DNA from: Alloactinosynnema sp. L-07
Lineage (GTDB): Bacteria; Actinomycetota; Actinomycetes; Mycobacteriales; Pseudonocardiaceae
Assembly: GCF_900070365.1 (NCBI RefSeq)
Contig: NZ_LN850107.1
Location: forward strand, 3,844,001-3,908,000
Reading direction: 5' to 3'
Length of the DNA stretch: 64,000 nucleotides
Under the pieces are notes generated by a model, which was not told where the DNA came from, searched no databases, and saw only the letters and a program-made list of their open reading frames with translations. Within the stretch, counting starts at the first letter, position 1. The number at the start of each line of letters is the position of its first letter. The translations under genes were made by a program, and so were the position numbers. Shown in pieces: positions 11,188-20,447 of this stretch.

Positions 11188-12485
11188 GCGGTTCCCCTCT
11201 CCAGCAGAGCGCCTCTGGGTTCCCCGACTGGTTCGCCGCGCAGCCAGGTCGCGCGGACAACTCCGCGCAAGGTCGTGCCGTGGTAGGCGGTGACGGGGTT
11301 ACGGTGGTGGAGCGCGGCGGCGTCGACGGTGAACTCGGCGTCGGGGGCGAACACGCAGAGGTCGGCGTCGAATCCGGGCGCGATGTGTCCCTTGTGCCGC
11401 AGGCCGACCAACTCGGCCGGACCCGCCGCCATCCAGCTCGCGACGTCGACCAGCGTGTGACCGCGGGCGTGGGCGCCGGTCCAGACCGCGGGAAGGCCGA
11501 GTTGCACGCTTGCGATCCCACCCCAGGCGGCGGCGAAATCGCCGGTGTCGGGGCGTTTGAGCTCCGGGGTGCAGGGCGAGTGGTCGCTGACGATCATGCT
11601 GATCAGCCCGTCCGCAAGCGCTTGCCACAACCGCTCCCGGTTGGCCGCGTCGCGGATCGGGGGGCAGCACTTGAACTCGGTGGCGCCGTCGGGCACATCC
11701 TCGGCGGCGAAGGTCAGATAGTGCGGGCAGGTCTCGGCGGTGACCGTGCCGCCGAGCAGCGACACCGCGTCCGAAGAGGACAGATGGACGATGTGCGCGC
11801 GGGCGCCGGTCAGCGCGGCGGCCTTGACCACTGACGCGATGGCATTGTGCTCAGCTGCTGCCGGTCGCGAGGCCAGGAATCCCGCGTACCCGCGGCCCGG
11901 CGGGGTCGGGGTGATCGCGGCGGCGTCCTCGGCGTGGGCGATCATCAGCGCGTCGAGGCCCGCGGTGACCCGCAGGTGCCCGACCAGCTCGTCTGCGCTC
12001 AGGTGGCCGAACTCCTCGACGCCGGAGTCGAGCAGGAAGCACTTGAAGCCGAACACACCCGCCTCGTGCAGCGCCGCCAGCTCGCCCGCGTTGCCTGGCA
12101 CTGCGCCGCCCCAGAATCCGACGTCCACATAGGACCGGCCGCGCGCCGCGTCACGCTTGATCTCCAAAGCGCGCAGGTCGGTGGTGGGCGGCAGGGAGTT
12201 GAGGGGCATGTCGATGATCGTGGTCACCCCGCCCGCCGCCGCGGCCTTGGTCGCGGTCGGGAAGCCCTCCCACTCGGCGCGGCCGGGGTCGTTGACGTGC
12301 ACGTGCGTGTCGACCAGGCCGGGCAGCAGGATCTCGTCCGGCCCGACCTCGACCAGGCGAGCGTCCTCTATCGGCGTGTCGAACGGGTCGATCGAGACGA
12401 TCCGCCCGTCGCGCACCCGCACGCAGGCCGCCACCTCCGACCCTCCGGCGACACACCGCCGCGCGCGGAACACGAGATCGGTCAT
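11184..12485 (-). CDS. allB: Allantoinase
   Basis: Cyclic amidohydrolase that opens allantoin to allantoate. It has 433 residues and the dihydroorotase-like signatures LPGLVDTHVHVNDPGR (metal ligands) near residue 50, a carboxylated-lysine site in FGFKCFLLDSG, then HAED, AHIVHLSSSD and SDHSPC carrying the remaining metal ligands and the catalytic Asp. The start is ATG 12485, which overlaps the stop of the preceding gene as ATGA. A longer frame upstream would run through that gene and has no ribosome binding site. Its product feeds alc, encoded directly downstream. Confidence 0.96.
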   Translation of the reverse strand: MTDLVFRARRCVAGGSEVAACVRVRDGRIVSIDPFDTPIEDARLVEVGPDEILLPGLVDTHVHVNDPGRAEWEGFPTATKAAAAGGVTTIIDMPLNSLPPTTDLRALEIKRDAARGRSYVDVGFWGGAVPGNAGELAALHEAGVFGFKCFLLDSGVEEFGHLSADELVGHLRVTAGLDALMIAHAEDAAAITPTPPGRGYAGFLASRPAAAEHNAIASVVKAAALTGARAHIVHLSSSDAVSLLGGTVTAETCPHYLTFAAEDVPDGATEFKCCPPIRDAANRERLWQALADGLISMIVSDHSPCTPELKRPDTGDFAAAWGGIASVQLGLPAVWTGAHARGHTLVDVASWMAAGPAELVGLRHKGHIAPGFDADLCVFAPDAEFTVDAAALHHRNPVTAYHGTTLRGVVRATWLRGEPVGEPRGALLERGTA

Positions 12486-13708
12486 CGGCGCTCCACCAGC
12501 GCGGTCAGGTCGGCCATGCCCAGCCCGCAGGACCGCGTGACCTCTTCGGCGGTCAACGCACCGCACTCGACCGCGCGACGCAGCGAGCGGGCCAGCGCGG
12601 CGGCGGTCGCGGGCTCGTCGAGGATCGAGCCGCTCGTGCGCGCCAGATAGGCGGCCAGGCGCTTGCCGTCGGCCTCAGCGGTCTCCAGGTGGTGGGCGAA
12701 CACGGCGCAGTAGCGGGGGACGAGCTGCGCTGGATGCAGGTCCCAGCCCTGGTGGTAGCCGTGGGAGAGCGAGCGGCGGACCAGTTTGTAGTGCGTGCGC
12801 CACGCGGGCCGGACATTGTCGCCGACCGGCAGGATGTTGGACGACCCGTCCGACAGGCGCACCCCGGTGCCCGCCGCGCCGACCTGCATGGCGTGCCGCG
12901 CGAAGTCGCAGGCCGCGTGCGCGAGATGCTGGTCGGCGGCCCCCAGTCCGCACGCGGCGGTGTAGTCGTAGGTGCCGAAGTGCAGTCCGGACACCCGGCC
13001 CGCGCCCGCCTCGATCAGCCGCGGGACGGCGAACCGTCCTTTGTGGTCGATCACGGCCTGGGTGGTCTCGATCTGGATCTCGAACCGGAGCGCGCCCGTG
13101 CCCAGGTTCAGCCGCTGCTCGATGACGTCGAGCAGTTCCACCAGCACCTCGACTTGGTCGGGCACGGTGACCTTGGGGAAGGTGACGACGAATCCCGGCG
13201 GCGGTGTGCCCAGTCCGGTGAGCACTAGGTCGAGCGTGCGCACGGCCCGCTGGAGCAACTCGGCGGTGTCGAAGGACTTCATCCGGATCCCGACGCCCGC
13301 CAGGCCCCACCCGGCGATCAGGCCTGCGGCGCGCACGGCGTCGGTGTCCTCGGTGGCCTCGTCCCGGGAGCCGTAGCCGTCCTCGAAGTCGACGCGAAGG
13401 TCCTCGACCGGCTCGGCCGCGAGCTTGGCCCGCACCCGCTCGAACACCGTCGGCGCCAACGCCGCGGGCACCCCGACCGCCGCCGCGAGCGCCGCCGGAT
13501 CGGCCGCGTGCTCGTCGAGCGCGGCCGACGCCTCGGCACCCCAGCGGGCCGGGAGGTCGTCGGTGATCTTGTCGGCGGGGACGTAGCAGGTGTGCACGGG
13601 CTGACGGCCGCCGGGGTCGCCGGGATAGCGGGCGGCCCGCCGTTCGTCCACTTCGGACAGCCGGGCGATGATGCCCGCGAGCAGCGCGCCGTCCAGGGTC
13701 GTGCGCAT
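12482..13708 (-). CDS. HpcH/HpaI aldolase-like protein of the DUF6986 type
   Basis: A 408-residue TIM-barrel protein related to citrate-lyase beta/HpcH aldolases. Supporting motifs are LRVDFEDGYGSRDEATEDTD (acidic metal site) near residue 115, ALRFEIQIETTQAVID near 225, and LHFGTYDYTAACGLGAADQH near 260. I know this family (annotated as DUF6986 or wrongly as phosphoenolpyruvate kinase) as a companion of malate synthase and allantoin genes in actinomycetes; its reaction is undetermined to my knowledge. It lies 1 bp after aceB and overlaps allB by 4 bp, so it acts in the same pathway. A C-C lyase or thioesterase step on glyoxylate, ureidoglycolate or malyl-CoA is a reasonable guess only. Confidence 0.8.
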   Translation of the reverse strand: MRTTLDGALLAGIIARLSEVDERRAARYPGDPGGRQPVHTCYVPADKITDDLPARWGAEASAALDEHAADPAALAAAVGVPAALAPTVFERVRAKLAAEPVEDLRVDFEDGYGSRDEATEDTDAVRAAGLIAGWGLAGVGIRMKSFDTAELLQRAVRTLDLVLTGLGTPPPGFVVTFPKVTVPDQVEVLVELLDVIEQRLNLGTGALRFEIQIETTQAVIDHKGRFAVPRLIEAGAGRVSGLHFGTYDYTAACGLGAADQHLAHAACDFARHAMQVGAAGTGVRLSDGSSNILPVGDNVRPAWRTHYKLVRRSLSHGYHQGWDLHPAQLVPRYCAVFAHHLETAEADGKRLAAYLARTSGSILDEPATAAALARSLRRAVECGALTAEEVTRSCGLGMADLTALVERR

Positions 13709-13709
13709 G

Positions 13710-15230
13710 TCAGATCCGCTCGTATGCGGGGATGGTGAGGAAGTCGATGTAGTCCTCGGCCAGCGCGACCTCGGCGAACAGCTCCGAAGCGGCGGACGGC
13801 GGTTCCTCGGCGATGAGCGACCAGACCAAGTCGGCGGTGACCCGCTCGCCGGTGTCGAGCACGACGCCGTTTCGCACCCACTGCCAGATCAGCGACCGCG
13901 AGATCTCGGCCGTCGCCGCGTCCTCCATCAGGTTGTGGATCGCGGCGGCCCCGTTTCCCGCCAGCCACGACTCCAGATACCGCACCCCGACGTCGACCGC
14001 CGACCGCAACCCCGCCATGGTCGCGTGCCCCGGCGTCGAGGCCACGTCGAGCAAGTCCGATGCGGCGACGGACACGTCCTCGCGCAGCCGGTCGAGCTGG
14101 TTGGGCCGCTCGCCGAGTACGGCGTCGAACACCTCCCGACACACCGGGACAAGATCGGGATGGGCGACCCACGACCCGTCGAACCCGTCGCCCGCCTCCC
14201 GGCCCTTGTCCTCACGCACCTTCTCCAGCGCGCGGGCGGTGACCTCCGGATCCCGCCGGTTCGGAATGAACGCCGCCATCCCACCCATGGCGAACGCGCC
14301 GCGGCGGTGACACGTGTGGACGAGTAGTTCCGTATAGGCCCGCATGAACGGAGCGGTCATGGTGACGCTGTTGCGGTCGGGCAGGACGAACCCGGGGCCC
14401 GCGTCCCGGAAATACTTGATCAGGCTGAACAGGTAGTCCCAGCGGCCCGCGTTGAGACCGGAGGCGTGGTCGCGCAGCTCGAAGAGGATCTCGTCCATCT
14501 CGAAGGCGGCCGGGATGGTCTCGATGAGGACGGTGGCCCGGATCGTGCCATGCGGGACCCCGAGCTCGCGCTGGGCGTGGGTGAAGACGTCGTTCCAAAG
14601 GCGCGCTTCGAGGTGGCTCTCCATCTTGGGAAGGTAGTAGTAGGGCTTGTCGTGGGTGTGGAAGAAGTGCAGCCCGAAGTCGACCAGCGCCCCCACGGCC
14701 CGGCGGCCGTCGATCTCCACGTGCTTCTCGTCCAGCTGCCACCCCCGAGGCCGGACGACGATGGTCGCGGGTCGCTCGGCGGTCAGGTCGTAGTGCTTGC
14801 CATCGGGGGAGGTGAAGGAGATGGCCCCGCGCGCGGCGTCGTAGAGGTTGACCTGCCCGGAGACGACGTTGCGCCAGTGCGGGGTGTTGGCGTCCTCAAG
14901 ATCGGCCAACCACACTCGCGCCCCCGAGTTGAGGGCGTTGATCGCCATCTTCCGCTCGGTCGGCCCGGTGATCTCCACCCGCCGATCGACCAGGTCCGGC
15001 GGCGCGGACGCGACCCGCCAGTCGGCCTCGCGGATCTCCTTGGTCTCGGGAAGAAAGTCGAGCCTCCCAGCCTGAGAGGCCCGCGCACGTTTGGCCACCC
15101 GAGCCTGGAGCAGCTCATCCCGGCGACCAGCGAAGGCGTCGTGCAGTCCCGCGACGAACGCCAGGGCCCCGGGGGTCAGGATCTCCGTGTCGCGCTCGAC
15201 GGGCTCGCCGAGCAGCTTGATGTCGACCAT
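13710..15230 (-). CDS. aceB: Malate synthase A
   Basis: Condenses glyoxylate with acetyl-CoA to malate. The protein has 506 residues, typical of the A isoform. Motifs include WLADLEDANTPHWRN, RPRGWQLDEKHV, the signature VLIETIPAAFEMDEILFEL, and the C-terminal GSWVAHPDLVP around the catalytic Asp region. The ATG at 15230 (MVDIKLLGEPV) is chosen; an in-frame extension to 15332 would overlap the end of ftsY and is unlike the family. It heads the operon aceB-DUF6986-allB-alc. Glyoxylate released from ureidoglycolate can thus enter the citric acid cycle. Only 37 bp separate it from ftsY. Confidence 0.96.
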   Translation of the reverse strand: MVDIKLLGEPVERDTEILTPGALAFVAGLHDAFAGRRDELLQARVAKRARASQAGRLDFLPETKEIREADWRVASAPPDLVDRRVEITGPTERKMAINALNSGARVWLADLEDANTPHWRNVVSGQVNLYDAARGAISFTSPDGKHYDLTAERPATIVVRPRGWQLDEKHVEIDGRRAVGALVDFGLHFFHTHDKPYYYLPKMESHLEARLWNDVFTHAQRELGVPHGTIRATVLIETIPAAFEMDEILFELRDHASGLNAGRWDYLFSLIKYFRDAGPGFVLPDRNSVTMTAPFMRAYTELLVHTCHRRGAFAMGGMAAFIPNRRDPEVTARALEKVREDKGREAGDGFDGSWVAHPDLVPVCREVFDAVLGERPNQLDRLREDVSVAASDLLDVASTPGHATMAGLRSAVDVGVRYLESWLAGNGAAAIHNLMEDAATAEISRSLIWQWVRNGVVLDTGERVTADLVWSLIAEEPPSAASELFAEVALAEDYIDFLTIPAYERI

Positions 15231-15267
15231 GACTCCATAGTGGCCCCCATCACGCGTTTGAGATACC

Positions 15268-16629
15268 TCAGCCGAGCAGCGCGTCGACGAACGCCGCCGG
15301 GTCGAACGGCGCCAGGTCGTCAGCGCCCTCACCGAGGCCGACCAGCTTCACCGGCACCCCCAGCTCACGCTGGACCTGGAACACGATCCCGCCCTTCGCC
15401 GTCCCGTCAAGCTTGGTCAGCACGATCCCGGTCACGTCCACCACCTCACCGAACACCCGAGCCTGCGTCAGCCCGTTCTGCCCGGTGGTCGCGTCGAGGA
15501 CCAGCAGAACCTCATCAACCGGCGTCTGCTTCTCGATGACCCGCTTGACCTTGCCCAACTCGTCCATCAGCCCGGTCTTGGTGTGCAGACGGCCCGCGGT
15601 GTCGATCAGCACCGCGTCGACCCCGGACTCCCGGCCCCGGCGGACGGCGTCGAACGCGACCGCGGCCGGGTCGGCGCCCTCCTTGCCGCGAACGGTCTCC
15701 GCGCCCACGCGCTCGGCCCATGTCTGCAACTGGTCGGCGGCGGCGGCGCGGAAGGTGTCGGCGGCACCGAGGACGACCGAGTGCCCGTCGGCGACCAGCA
15801 CCCTGGCCAGCTTGCCCGTGGTGGTCGTCTTACCGGTTCCGTTCACGCCCGCGACCAGCACAACCGCGGGCTGGCGCTCGCCTTCGACACCGTGCGGAAG
15901 GGCACGCACCGCGCGGTCCATCTCCGGGTGCAGCGCCTCGATCAGCACCGAGCGCAGGACCGTCCGGGCGTCGGCCGACGTGCGGACGCCGCGCGCGACC
16001 AGTTCGGCGCGCAGGCGGTCGACGATCTCCTGGGTGGTGGCCGCGCCGAGGTCGGCAAGCAGCAGGGTGTCCTCGACCTCGGTCCACGAGTCCTCGTCGA
16101 GGTCGCCCGCGCCGAGCAGGCCAAGCAGTCCCTGCCCCAGCGTCGACCGCGACCGCGACAGCCGCCCGCGCAGCCGCTCCAGCCGCCCTGCCGTCGGCGC
16201 GATCTCATCGGTCTCCACCGGGCCGACCGACTGCTCCGGGATGACCGGCTCCGGCGCCAGGTCGGTCACGTCGACCGGGCCGCCCTGCTCCGGGATGACC
16301 GACTCGCCAGTGCCCTGGGTCGGGATGTCGGGCAGCGTCACATCCACGATCCCGCGCTGCGGCGAGTCGCGCGGGACCGACGCGTCGTCGCCGACGCCGG
16401 GCTGCCCGTCGACCTCGGTCCGGTCGGCCACCGGGTGCGGCGGCGCCTTCGACCCGCCGGGGGCCAGGCTGATGCCGCTTCCGGCCTGGTAGCCCTTCGG
16501 CTTGTCGATTTCCGGCTTGGTCTCGGTGAGGCTGATCCGCCTGCGCCGCGACAGCACGACGCCGGTGACCAGCGCCGCGACCAGGACCACGGCGGCGACG
16601 ATGAGGATGACGATCAGGGTGCTCGACAC
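15268..16629 (-). CDS. ftsY: Signal recognition particle receptor FtsY
   Basis: SRP receptor GTPase at the cytoplasmic membrane, partner of Ffh. The 453-residue protein starts with a true N-terminal membrane anchor (about residues 4-27) followed by RRRR, as in other actinobacteria and unlike E. coli. An acidic, Pro/Asp-rich A region of about 130 residues follows. The NG domain has G1 GVNGTGKTTTTGKLARVL, G3 DTAGRLHTKTGLM, G4 TKLDGTAKGG and the end motif DDLAPFDPAAFVDALL. It is transcribed away from the symporter gene. Confidence 0.98.
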   Translation of the reverse strand: MSSTLIVILIVAAVVLVAALVTGVVLSRRRRISLTETKPEIDKPKGYQAGSGISLAPGGSKAPPHPVADRTEVDGQPGVGDDASVPRDSPQRGIVDVTLPDIPTQGTGESVIPEQGGPVDVTDLAPEPVIPEQSVGPVETDEIAPTAGRLERLRGRLSRSRSTLGQGLLGLLGAGDLDEDSWTEVEDTLLLADLGAATTQEIVDRLRAELVARGVRTSADARTVLRSVLIEALHPEMDRAVRALPHGVEGERQPAVVLVAGVNGTGKTTTTGKLARVLVADGHSVVLGAADTFRAAAADQLQTWAERVGAETVRGKEGADPAAVAFDAVRRGRESGVDAVLIDTAGRLHTKTGLMDELGKVKRVIEKQTPVDEVLLVLDATTGQNGLTQARVFGEVVDVTGIVLTKLDGTAKGGIVFQVQRELGVPVKLVGLGEGADDLAPFDPAAFVDALLG

Positions 16630-16888
16630 CCGCCAATCCTCGCATTGCCGCCGCCGCGGGTACCGGGCACGGCCCCCTGCCCCTCTTGCGGATCATGGTC
16701 ATGGGCGTTAGACCAGAGACCTATGGGTCTGTCACGGGTGGCCGGGGTCATAGGTGACCAAGCCTTGAATTCCGGGTACGGCCCAGCATCACACCGGGGA
16801 GTGGGTCGTTGTTCCTCCCGGAGCCGCACCAGGACCCGTGCGGCAGCGTGTGTGACCACCCCTGCCCCCGAACCTGCCGGAGGATCCT
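16630..16888. other. Divergent intergenic region, ftsY / symporter
   Basis: This 259-bp gap must hold promoters for ftsY (minus) and the symporter (plus). The only symmetry I see is a short AGACC-TATG-GGTCT palindrome at 16719-16732. CGGAGGA at about 16878-16884 is the ribosome binding site for the TTG start at 16889. I see no RNA gene or riboswitch. Confidence 0.4.
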
Positions 16889-18412
16889 TTGCGGGCCCTT
16901 GACCTCGCCATCATCGCCGCGTTCCTGGTCGGCATGCCGCTGCTGGGCATCTGGATCGCGGGCAGGCAGAAGTCCGGCACCGACTACTTCGTCGGCGACG
17001 GCAAGATCAAGTGGTGGGTGGCGTGTCTGTCGGTGGTCTCGGCGGAGACCTCGACCCTGACCGTGCTGAGCGTGCCGACCGTGGCCTACCTCGGCGCGTT
17101 CACCTACCTCCAGCTGGCCATCGGCTACGTGATCGGCCGGATCGTCGTGTCGTTCGTGCTGCTCCCCCGCTACGTCGCGGGCGAGATGACCACGGCGTAC
17201 AACTTCCTCGGCAAGCGGTTCGGCCCCGGCCTGCAGGGCACCGCCTCGGTGACGTTCCTGTTCACCCGCCTGCTCGCCGACGGTGTCCGGCTCTTCGCCA
17301 CCGCGATCCCGATCAAGATCGTGCTGGCCGCCTATGGCGTCGACGCGGCGTACTGGCAGATCGTGGCCGTGCTCGGCCTGGCGATGGTGGTCTACACGTT
17401 CTTCGGCGGCGTCCGCGCGGTCGTGTGGGTCGACGCGATCCAGATGCTCTGGTACGTCGTCGGCGGCGTCGCGGTGGTGGTGTTCCTGGCGAACCGGCTG
17501 CCGTCGGGCTGGTTCGGGGCGGCGGTCGACGCGGGCAAGACGCAGCTGTTCGACCTCTCCAGCGCGCCCGTGAGCAACAACTACGCGTTCATCACCGCGG
17601 TGCTGGGCGGGGCGGTGCTGTCGATGGCGTCGCACGGCGCCGACCAACTGATCGTGCAGCGGCTCATGGCGTGCAACGACGTGAAGGCAGGCCAGAAGGC
17701 GCTCATCGCCAGCGGGTTCGTCGTGCTGCTGCAGTTCGGGTTGTTCCTGTTCATCGGCATGATGCTGTGGTCGTTCTACAAAGGACTCAATCCGGTCAAG
17801 GACCTCGGTCTGACGACCAATGACGAGCTGTTCGCCTCGTTCATCGTCAACGAACTGCCGAGCGGACTTTCCGGCTTCGTGATCGCGGGCATCCTGGCCG
17901 CCGCGCTGAGTTCGTCACTGGGCGCCCTGGCGTCCTCGACGGTCACCGACGTCTACCAGCGGATCGTGAACAGGCCGCTGACCGACGCCGAGGCCCTGCG
18001 ACAGGGTCGGATCTGGACGGTGGTCTGGGCGGGCGCGCTGATCGTGTTCGCATCGATGTTCACCACGACGAAGAACCCCATCGTGGAGACCGCCCTGGCC
18101 ATCACCGGCTACACCTATGGCGCGCTGCTCGGTGCGTTCCTGCTCGGCCTGCTGGTGAAGCGGGCCAAGCAGGCGGACGCGATCGCGGCGTTCGTGACCA
18201 CGGTGGCCGTCATGGCGTTCGTGATCCTGGGGCTCAAGTTCAGCAAGAAGACCGGCGAGTTCCTCGGCGTCGACTTCGCCAAGGCGTCCGGCGACACGGT
18301 CGCCCTGGCGTTCCCCTGGTACACCCCGCTGGGCGTGCTGGTGACCCTGACCGTCGGCGGGCTACTGGCTCTGCGGCACCGAACGAGCGCGCCACTCGTC
18401 CGCCAAGACTGA
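16889..18412 (+). CDS. Sodium:solute symporter family transporter
   Basis: A 507-residue secondary transporter of the SSS family with about 13 membrane helices. Family features are the early GRQKSGTDYFVGDGKIKWW motif after helix 1, VVSAETSTLTVLSVPTVAY, the SLGALASSTVTDVY region in the later core, and VTDVYQRIV. The TTG start at 16889 has the ribosome binding site GGAGGA just upstream; no ATG or GTG fits as well. Substrate cannot be told from sequence; SSS members of this branch take up sugars, amino acids or organic acids. Its 3' end overlaps the convergent acetyltransferase gene by 51 bp. Confidence 0.9.
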   Translation: MRALDLAIIAAFLVGMPLLGIWIAGRQKSGTDYFVGDGKIKWWVACLSVVSAETSTLTVLSVPTVAYLGAFTYLQLAIGYVIGRIVVSFVLLPRYVAGEMTTAYNFLGKRFGPGLQGTASVTFLFTRLLADGVRLFATAIPIKIVLAAYGVDAAYWQIVAVLGLAMVVYTFFGGVRAVVWVDAIQMLWYVVGGVAVVVFLANRLPSGWFGAAVDAGKTQLFDLSSAPVSNNYAFITAVLGGAVLSMASHGADQLIVQRLMACNDVKAGQKALIASGFVVLLQFGLFLFIGMMLWSFYKGLNPVKDLGLTTNDELFASFIVNELPSGLSGFVIAGILAAALSSSLGALASSTVTDVYQRIVNRPLTDAEALRQGRIWTVVWAGALIVFASMFTTTKNPIVETALAITGYTYGALLGAFLLGLLVKRAKQADAIAAFVTTVAVMAFVILGLKFSKKTGEFLGVDFAKASGDTVALAFPWYTPLGVLVTLTVGGLLALRHRTSAPLVRQD

Positions 18413-18925
18413 CCACAGCTCCATGTCGTGCCGGACCTCGCCGTGCGGGTAGTGCTTGCGCAGCACGCCTTCCTTGGTGAAGCCGAGACGGCGGGCGACG
18501 GCGATGCTCGGCTCGTTGCCCACCGCCGCCAGCCACTCGATCCGGAAGACCCCGCGCTCGAACACCGCCCAGTCGATCATCCGCTGGACGGCCATGCCGA
18601 CCAGACCGCGCCCGGTGACGTGCGGGGCCAGCCACACGCCCAGCTCGCAGATCCCGGCCCGCGCGTCGAACACCGGGAAGGCCACGCCGCCCACGAGTTC
18701 GCCGTGGACCCACAAGCCGTACATCGTGCCCTCGTCGCGGGCCCGTTTGTCGGCGAAGCCCTGTAGGAACTCGTGGGCCGCGTCGAGGTCGGGGATCCGC
18801 TCGGCCCAGGCCAGCCACTGGCCGATGTGGTCGCGAATCGCGTCGAGGTGCGCGAAGAACTCCTCGGCGTGCCACGGCTCGAGGGCGCGCAGCTCGGCGT
18901 CGTCGGTCAACACGGTCCTCAGCAC
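18362..18925 (-). CDS. RimJ/RimL-type GNAT N-acetyltransferase
   Basis: A 187-residue acetyltransferase of the GNAT fold, closest in flavour to ribosomal-protein acetyltransferases. The acetyl-CoA loop is LAPHVTGRGLVGMAVQRMID near residue 100, followed by RIEWLAAVGNEPSIAVARRLGF, the helix that closes the site, and LRKHYPHGEVRHDMELWSVL at the end. The start is a GTG at 18925. The last 51 bp overlap the 3' end of the convergent symporter gene. The substrate is unknown. Confidence 0.85.
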   Translation of the reverse strand: MLRTVLTDDAELRALEPWHAEEFFAHLDAIRDHIGQWLAWAERIPDLDAAHEFLQGFADKRARDEGTMYGLWVHGELVGGVAFPVFDARAGICELGVWLAPHVTGRGLVGMAVQRMIDWAVFERGVFRIEWLAAVGNEPSIAVARRLGFTKEGVLRKHYPHGEVRHDMELWSVLADEWRARSVPQSQ

Positions 18926-18939
18926 TGACTACCTCCGGC

Positions 18940-20391
18940 TCACGGGAAGATCTTCTGCCCCGGCGTCAGCACCCCGTGCGGGTCGAACCGGGCCTTGGCC
19001 CGGCGTGCCCGCGGATACTGCGCGCCATAGTGCGCCGCCCACTCGGCGGGGCTGACCGGGATGGCACCGATCGGGTACTGCGTCGCGCCGAGGGCGACCG
19101 CGTCAACGTAGGCGGCGCGGTTGTCGGCGATCAATCGGTTTACCGTATCCGGGTTCGGCGGGGCCACGACCCGCAGGACCGACAGCAGGAAGACGACGTC
19201 GCTGTCGGGCACCGCCACCAGCGGCCGGGTCAGCCGCCGCCGCGGGACCGGGTAGAGCAGGATCGGGCCGCCCACGTCGGCCGGGCTCAGGTCGGCGAGC
19301 AAGTCGGCGACGTAGCGGTCGGTCACGGCGTCGGGCAGGAACAGGTTGAGCCACGGGTTCGGGAACCTCAGCGGGCGCAGCTGGTCGACCAGCGCGGTGA
19401 GGCGGTCGAGCCAGGCGAAGTACGGCAGCTCCGCGATGTCGGTGGCGGCAGGCGCGGGCAGTCCACGCAGGAGCGTCGCGTCGTCCGGGGACTGTCCGGA
19501 GAAGTAGGCGACGCCTTCGAGGACGTAGCCCCAGCCGGTTTCGGTCGGGGCGACCTGGCCCTCCAGGTAGCTGAACCGGCCGTCGGCCAGGGCGGTGCGC
19601 TGGGCGGCGGTGAGGTCGGTCAGGTCGGTGTAGCTGAGGCGGTAGACCCTGGCGGTGGCGGGAGCCGGGATGACGCGCAGCGTGGCGCGCACGATCAGGC
19701 CGTACTGGCCGAGTCCGCCGAGGACGACGTCGAACAGGTCGCGGTTCTCCGTGCGGGAGCAGCCGACCAGCTCGCCGGTGCCGGTGACAACCTCCAGCGC
19801 GAGCACCGTGTCGACCTGCAGGCCGTGGTGAGAGGTGGCGCCGCCGATGCCGCCGACGGAGAGCGTGCCGCCGACGGACAGTCCTATGTAGTCGGTGGCG
19901 ACCGGCGGGGTCACGCCCGCCGCGAGGGCCGCGGTGAACAGGGCCGACCAGGTGACCCCGGCGTCGACCACGGCGCGGTCGCGGCCGACCGAGTGGATCC
20001 TGGCCAGGGTGCGCGAGTCGATGACCACCCCGGCCTTGACCTGGGCCTGGCCGAACACCGAATGGCCTTGGCCGCGCACCGCGACCGACAGGCCGTTGGC
20101 GCAGGCGAACCGGACGATCTTCTGGATGTCGCGCACCGAGCCCGGACGCAGGACCGCGCGCGGGCGGTCGTGCACGATCTGGCCGTAGTCCTCGGCGGCC
20201 TCGGATAACGCGGCGTCGTCGGTGACGAGTTCGCCGTCGAGCGGCGGGACCCGGGTGCCGGTGGCGCCTTCGTCGGCCTGGGCCTGGCTGATCCAGCCGA
20301 GGCCCGCGGGGTCGAAGGCCACCACGGCTGTCGCCGCGCCGACCGCGAGGAACCCGCGCCGGTTGAGCCCAGGAAGACCGCTCTCTCGCAT
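18940..20391 (-). CDS. Tat-exported FAD oxidoreductase resembling cytokinin dehydrogenase
   Basis: A 483-residue flavoprotein of the PCMH/VAO fold. The N-terminus carries a twin-arginine signal (LNRRGFLAVGAATAVVAF), so export as a folded, FAD-loaded protein is likely. The FAD domain contains VRGQGHSVFGQAQ, in which the GHS histidine is the covalent FAD site of cytokinin dehydrogenases, and GGTLSVGGIGGATSHHGLQV. The substrate domain has FPNPWLNLFLPD, another element I associate with cytokinin dehydrogenase. The ATG at 20391 has GAGGAG 8 bases upstream. The true substrate could be another secondary amine or sugar. It stands alone, 56 bp from the next acetyltransferase gene. Confidence 0.8.
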   Translation of the reverse strand: MRESGLPGLNRRGFLAVGAATAVVAFDPAGLGWISQAQADEGATGTRVPPLDGELVTDDAALSEAAEDYGQIVHDRPRAVLRPGSVRDIQKIVRFACANGLSVAVRGQGHSVFGQAQVKAGVVIDSRTLARIHSVGRDRAVVDAGVTWSALFTAALAAGVTPPVATDYIGLSVGGTLSVGGIGGATSHHGLQVDTVLALEVVTGTGELVGCSRTENRDLFDVVLGGLGQYGLIVRATLRVIPAPATARVYRLSYTDLTDLTAAQRTALADGRFSYLEGQVAPTETGWGYVLEGVAYFSGQSPDDATLLRGLPAPAATDIAELPYFAWLDRLTALVDQLRPLRFPNPWLNLFLPDAVTDRYVADLLADLSPADVGGPILLYPVPRRRLTRPLVAVPDSDVVFLLSVLRVVAPPNPDTVNRLIADNRAAYVDAVALGATQYPIGAIPVSPAEWAAHYGAQYPRARRAKARFDPHGVLTPGQKIFP

Positions 20392-20447
20392 GTGGACGCT
20401 CCTCACCCTGAAGTGATCATGGTTGAGGCGTCACCTTATCGAGTGAA

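Noticed and set aside
16719..16732. AGACC-TATG-GGTCT palindrome upstream of the symporter
   Set aside because: Only 5-bp arms, which are expected by chance in a sequence of this length, and no regulator gene is adjacent.
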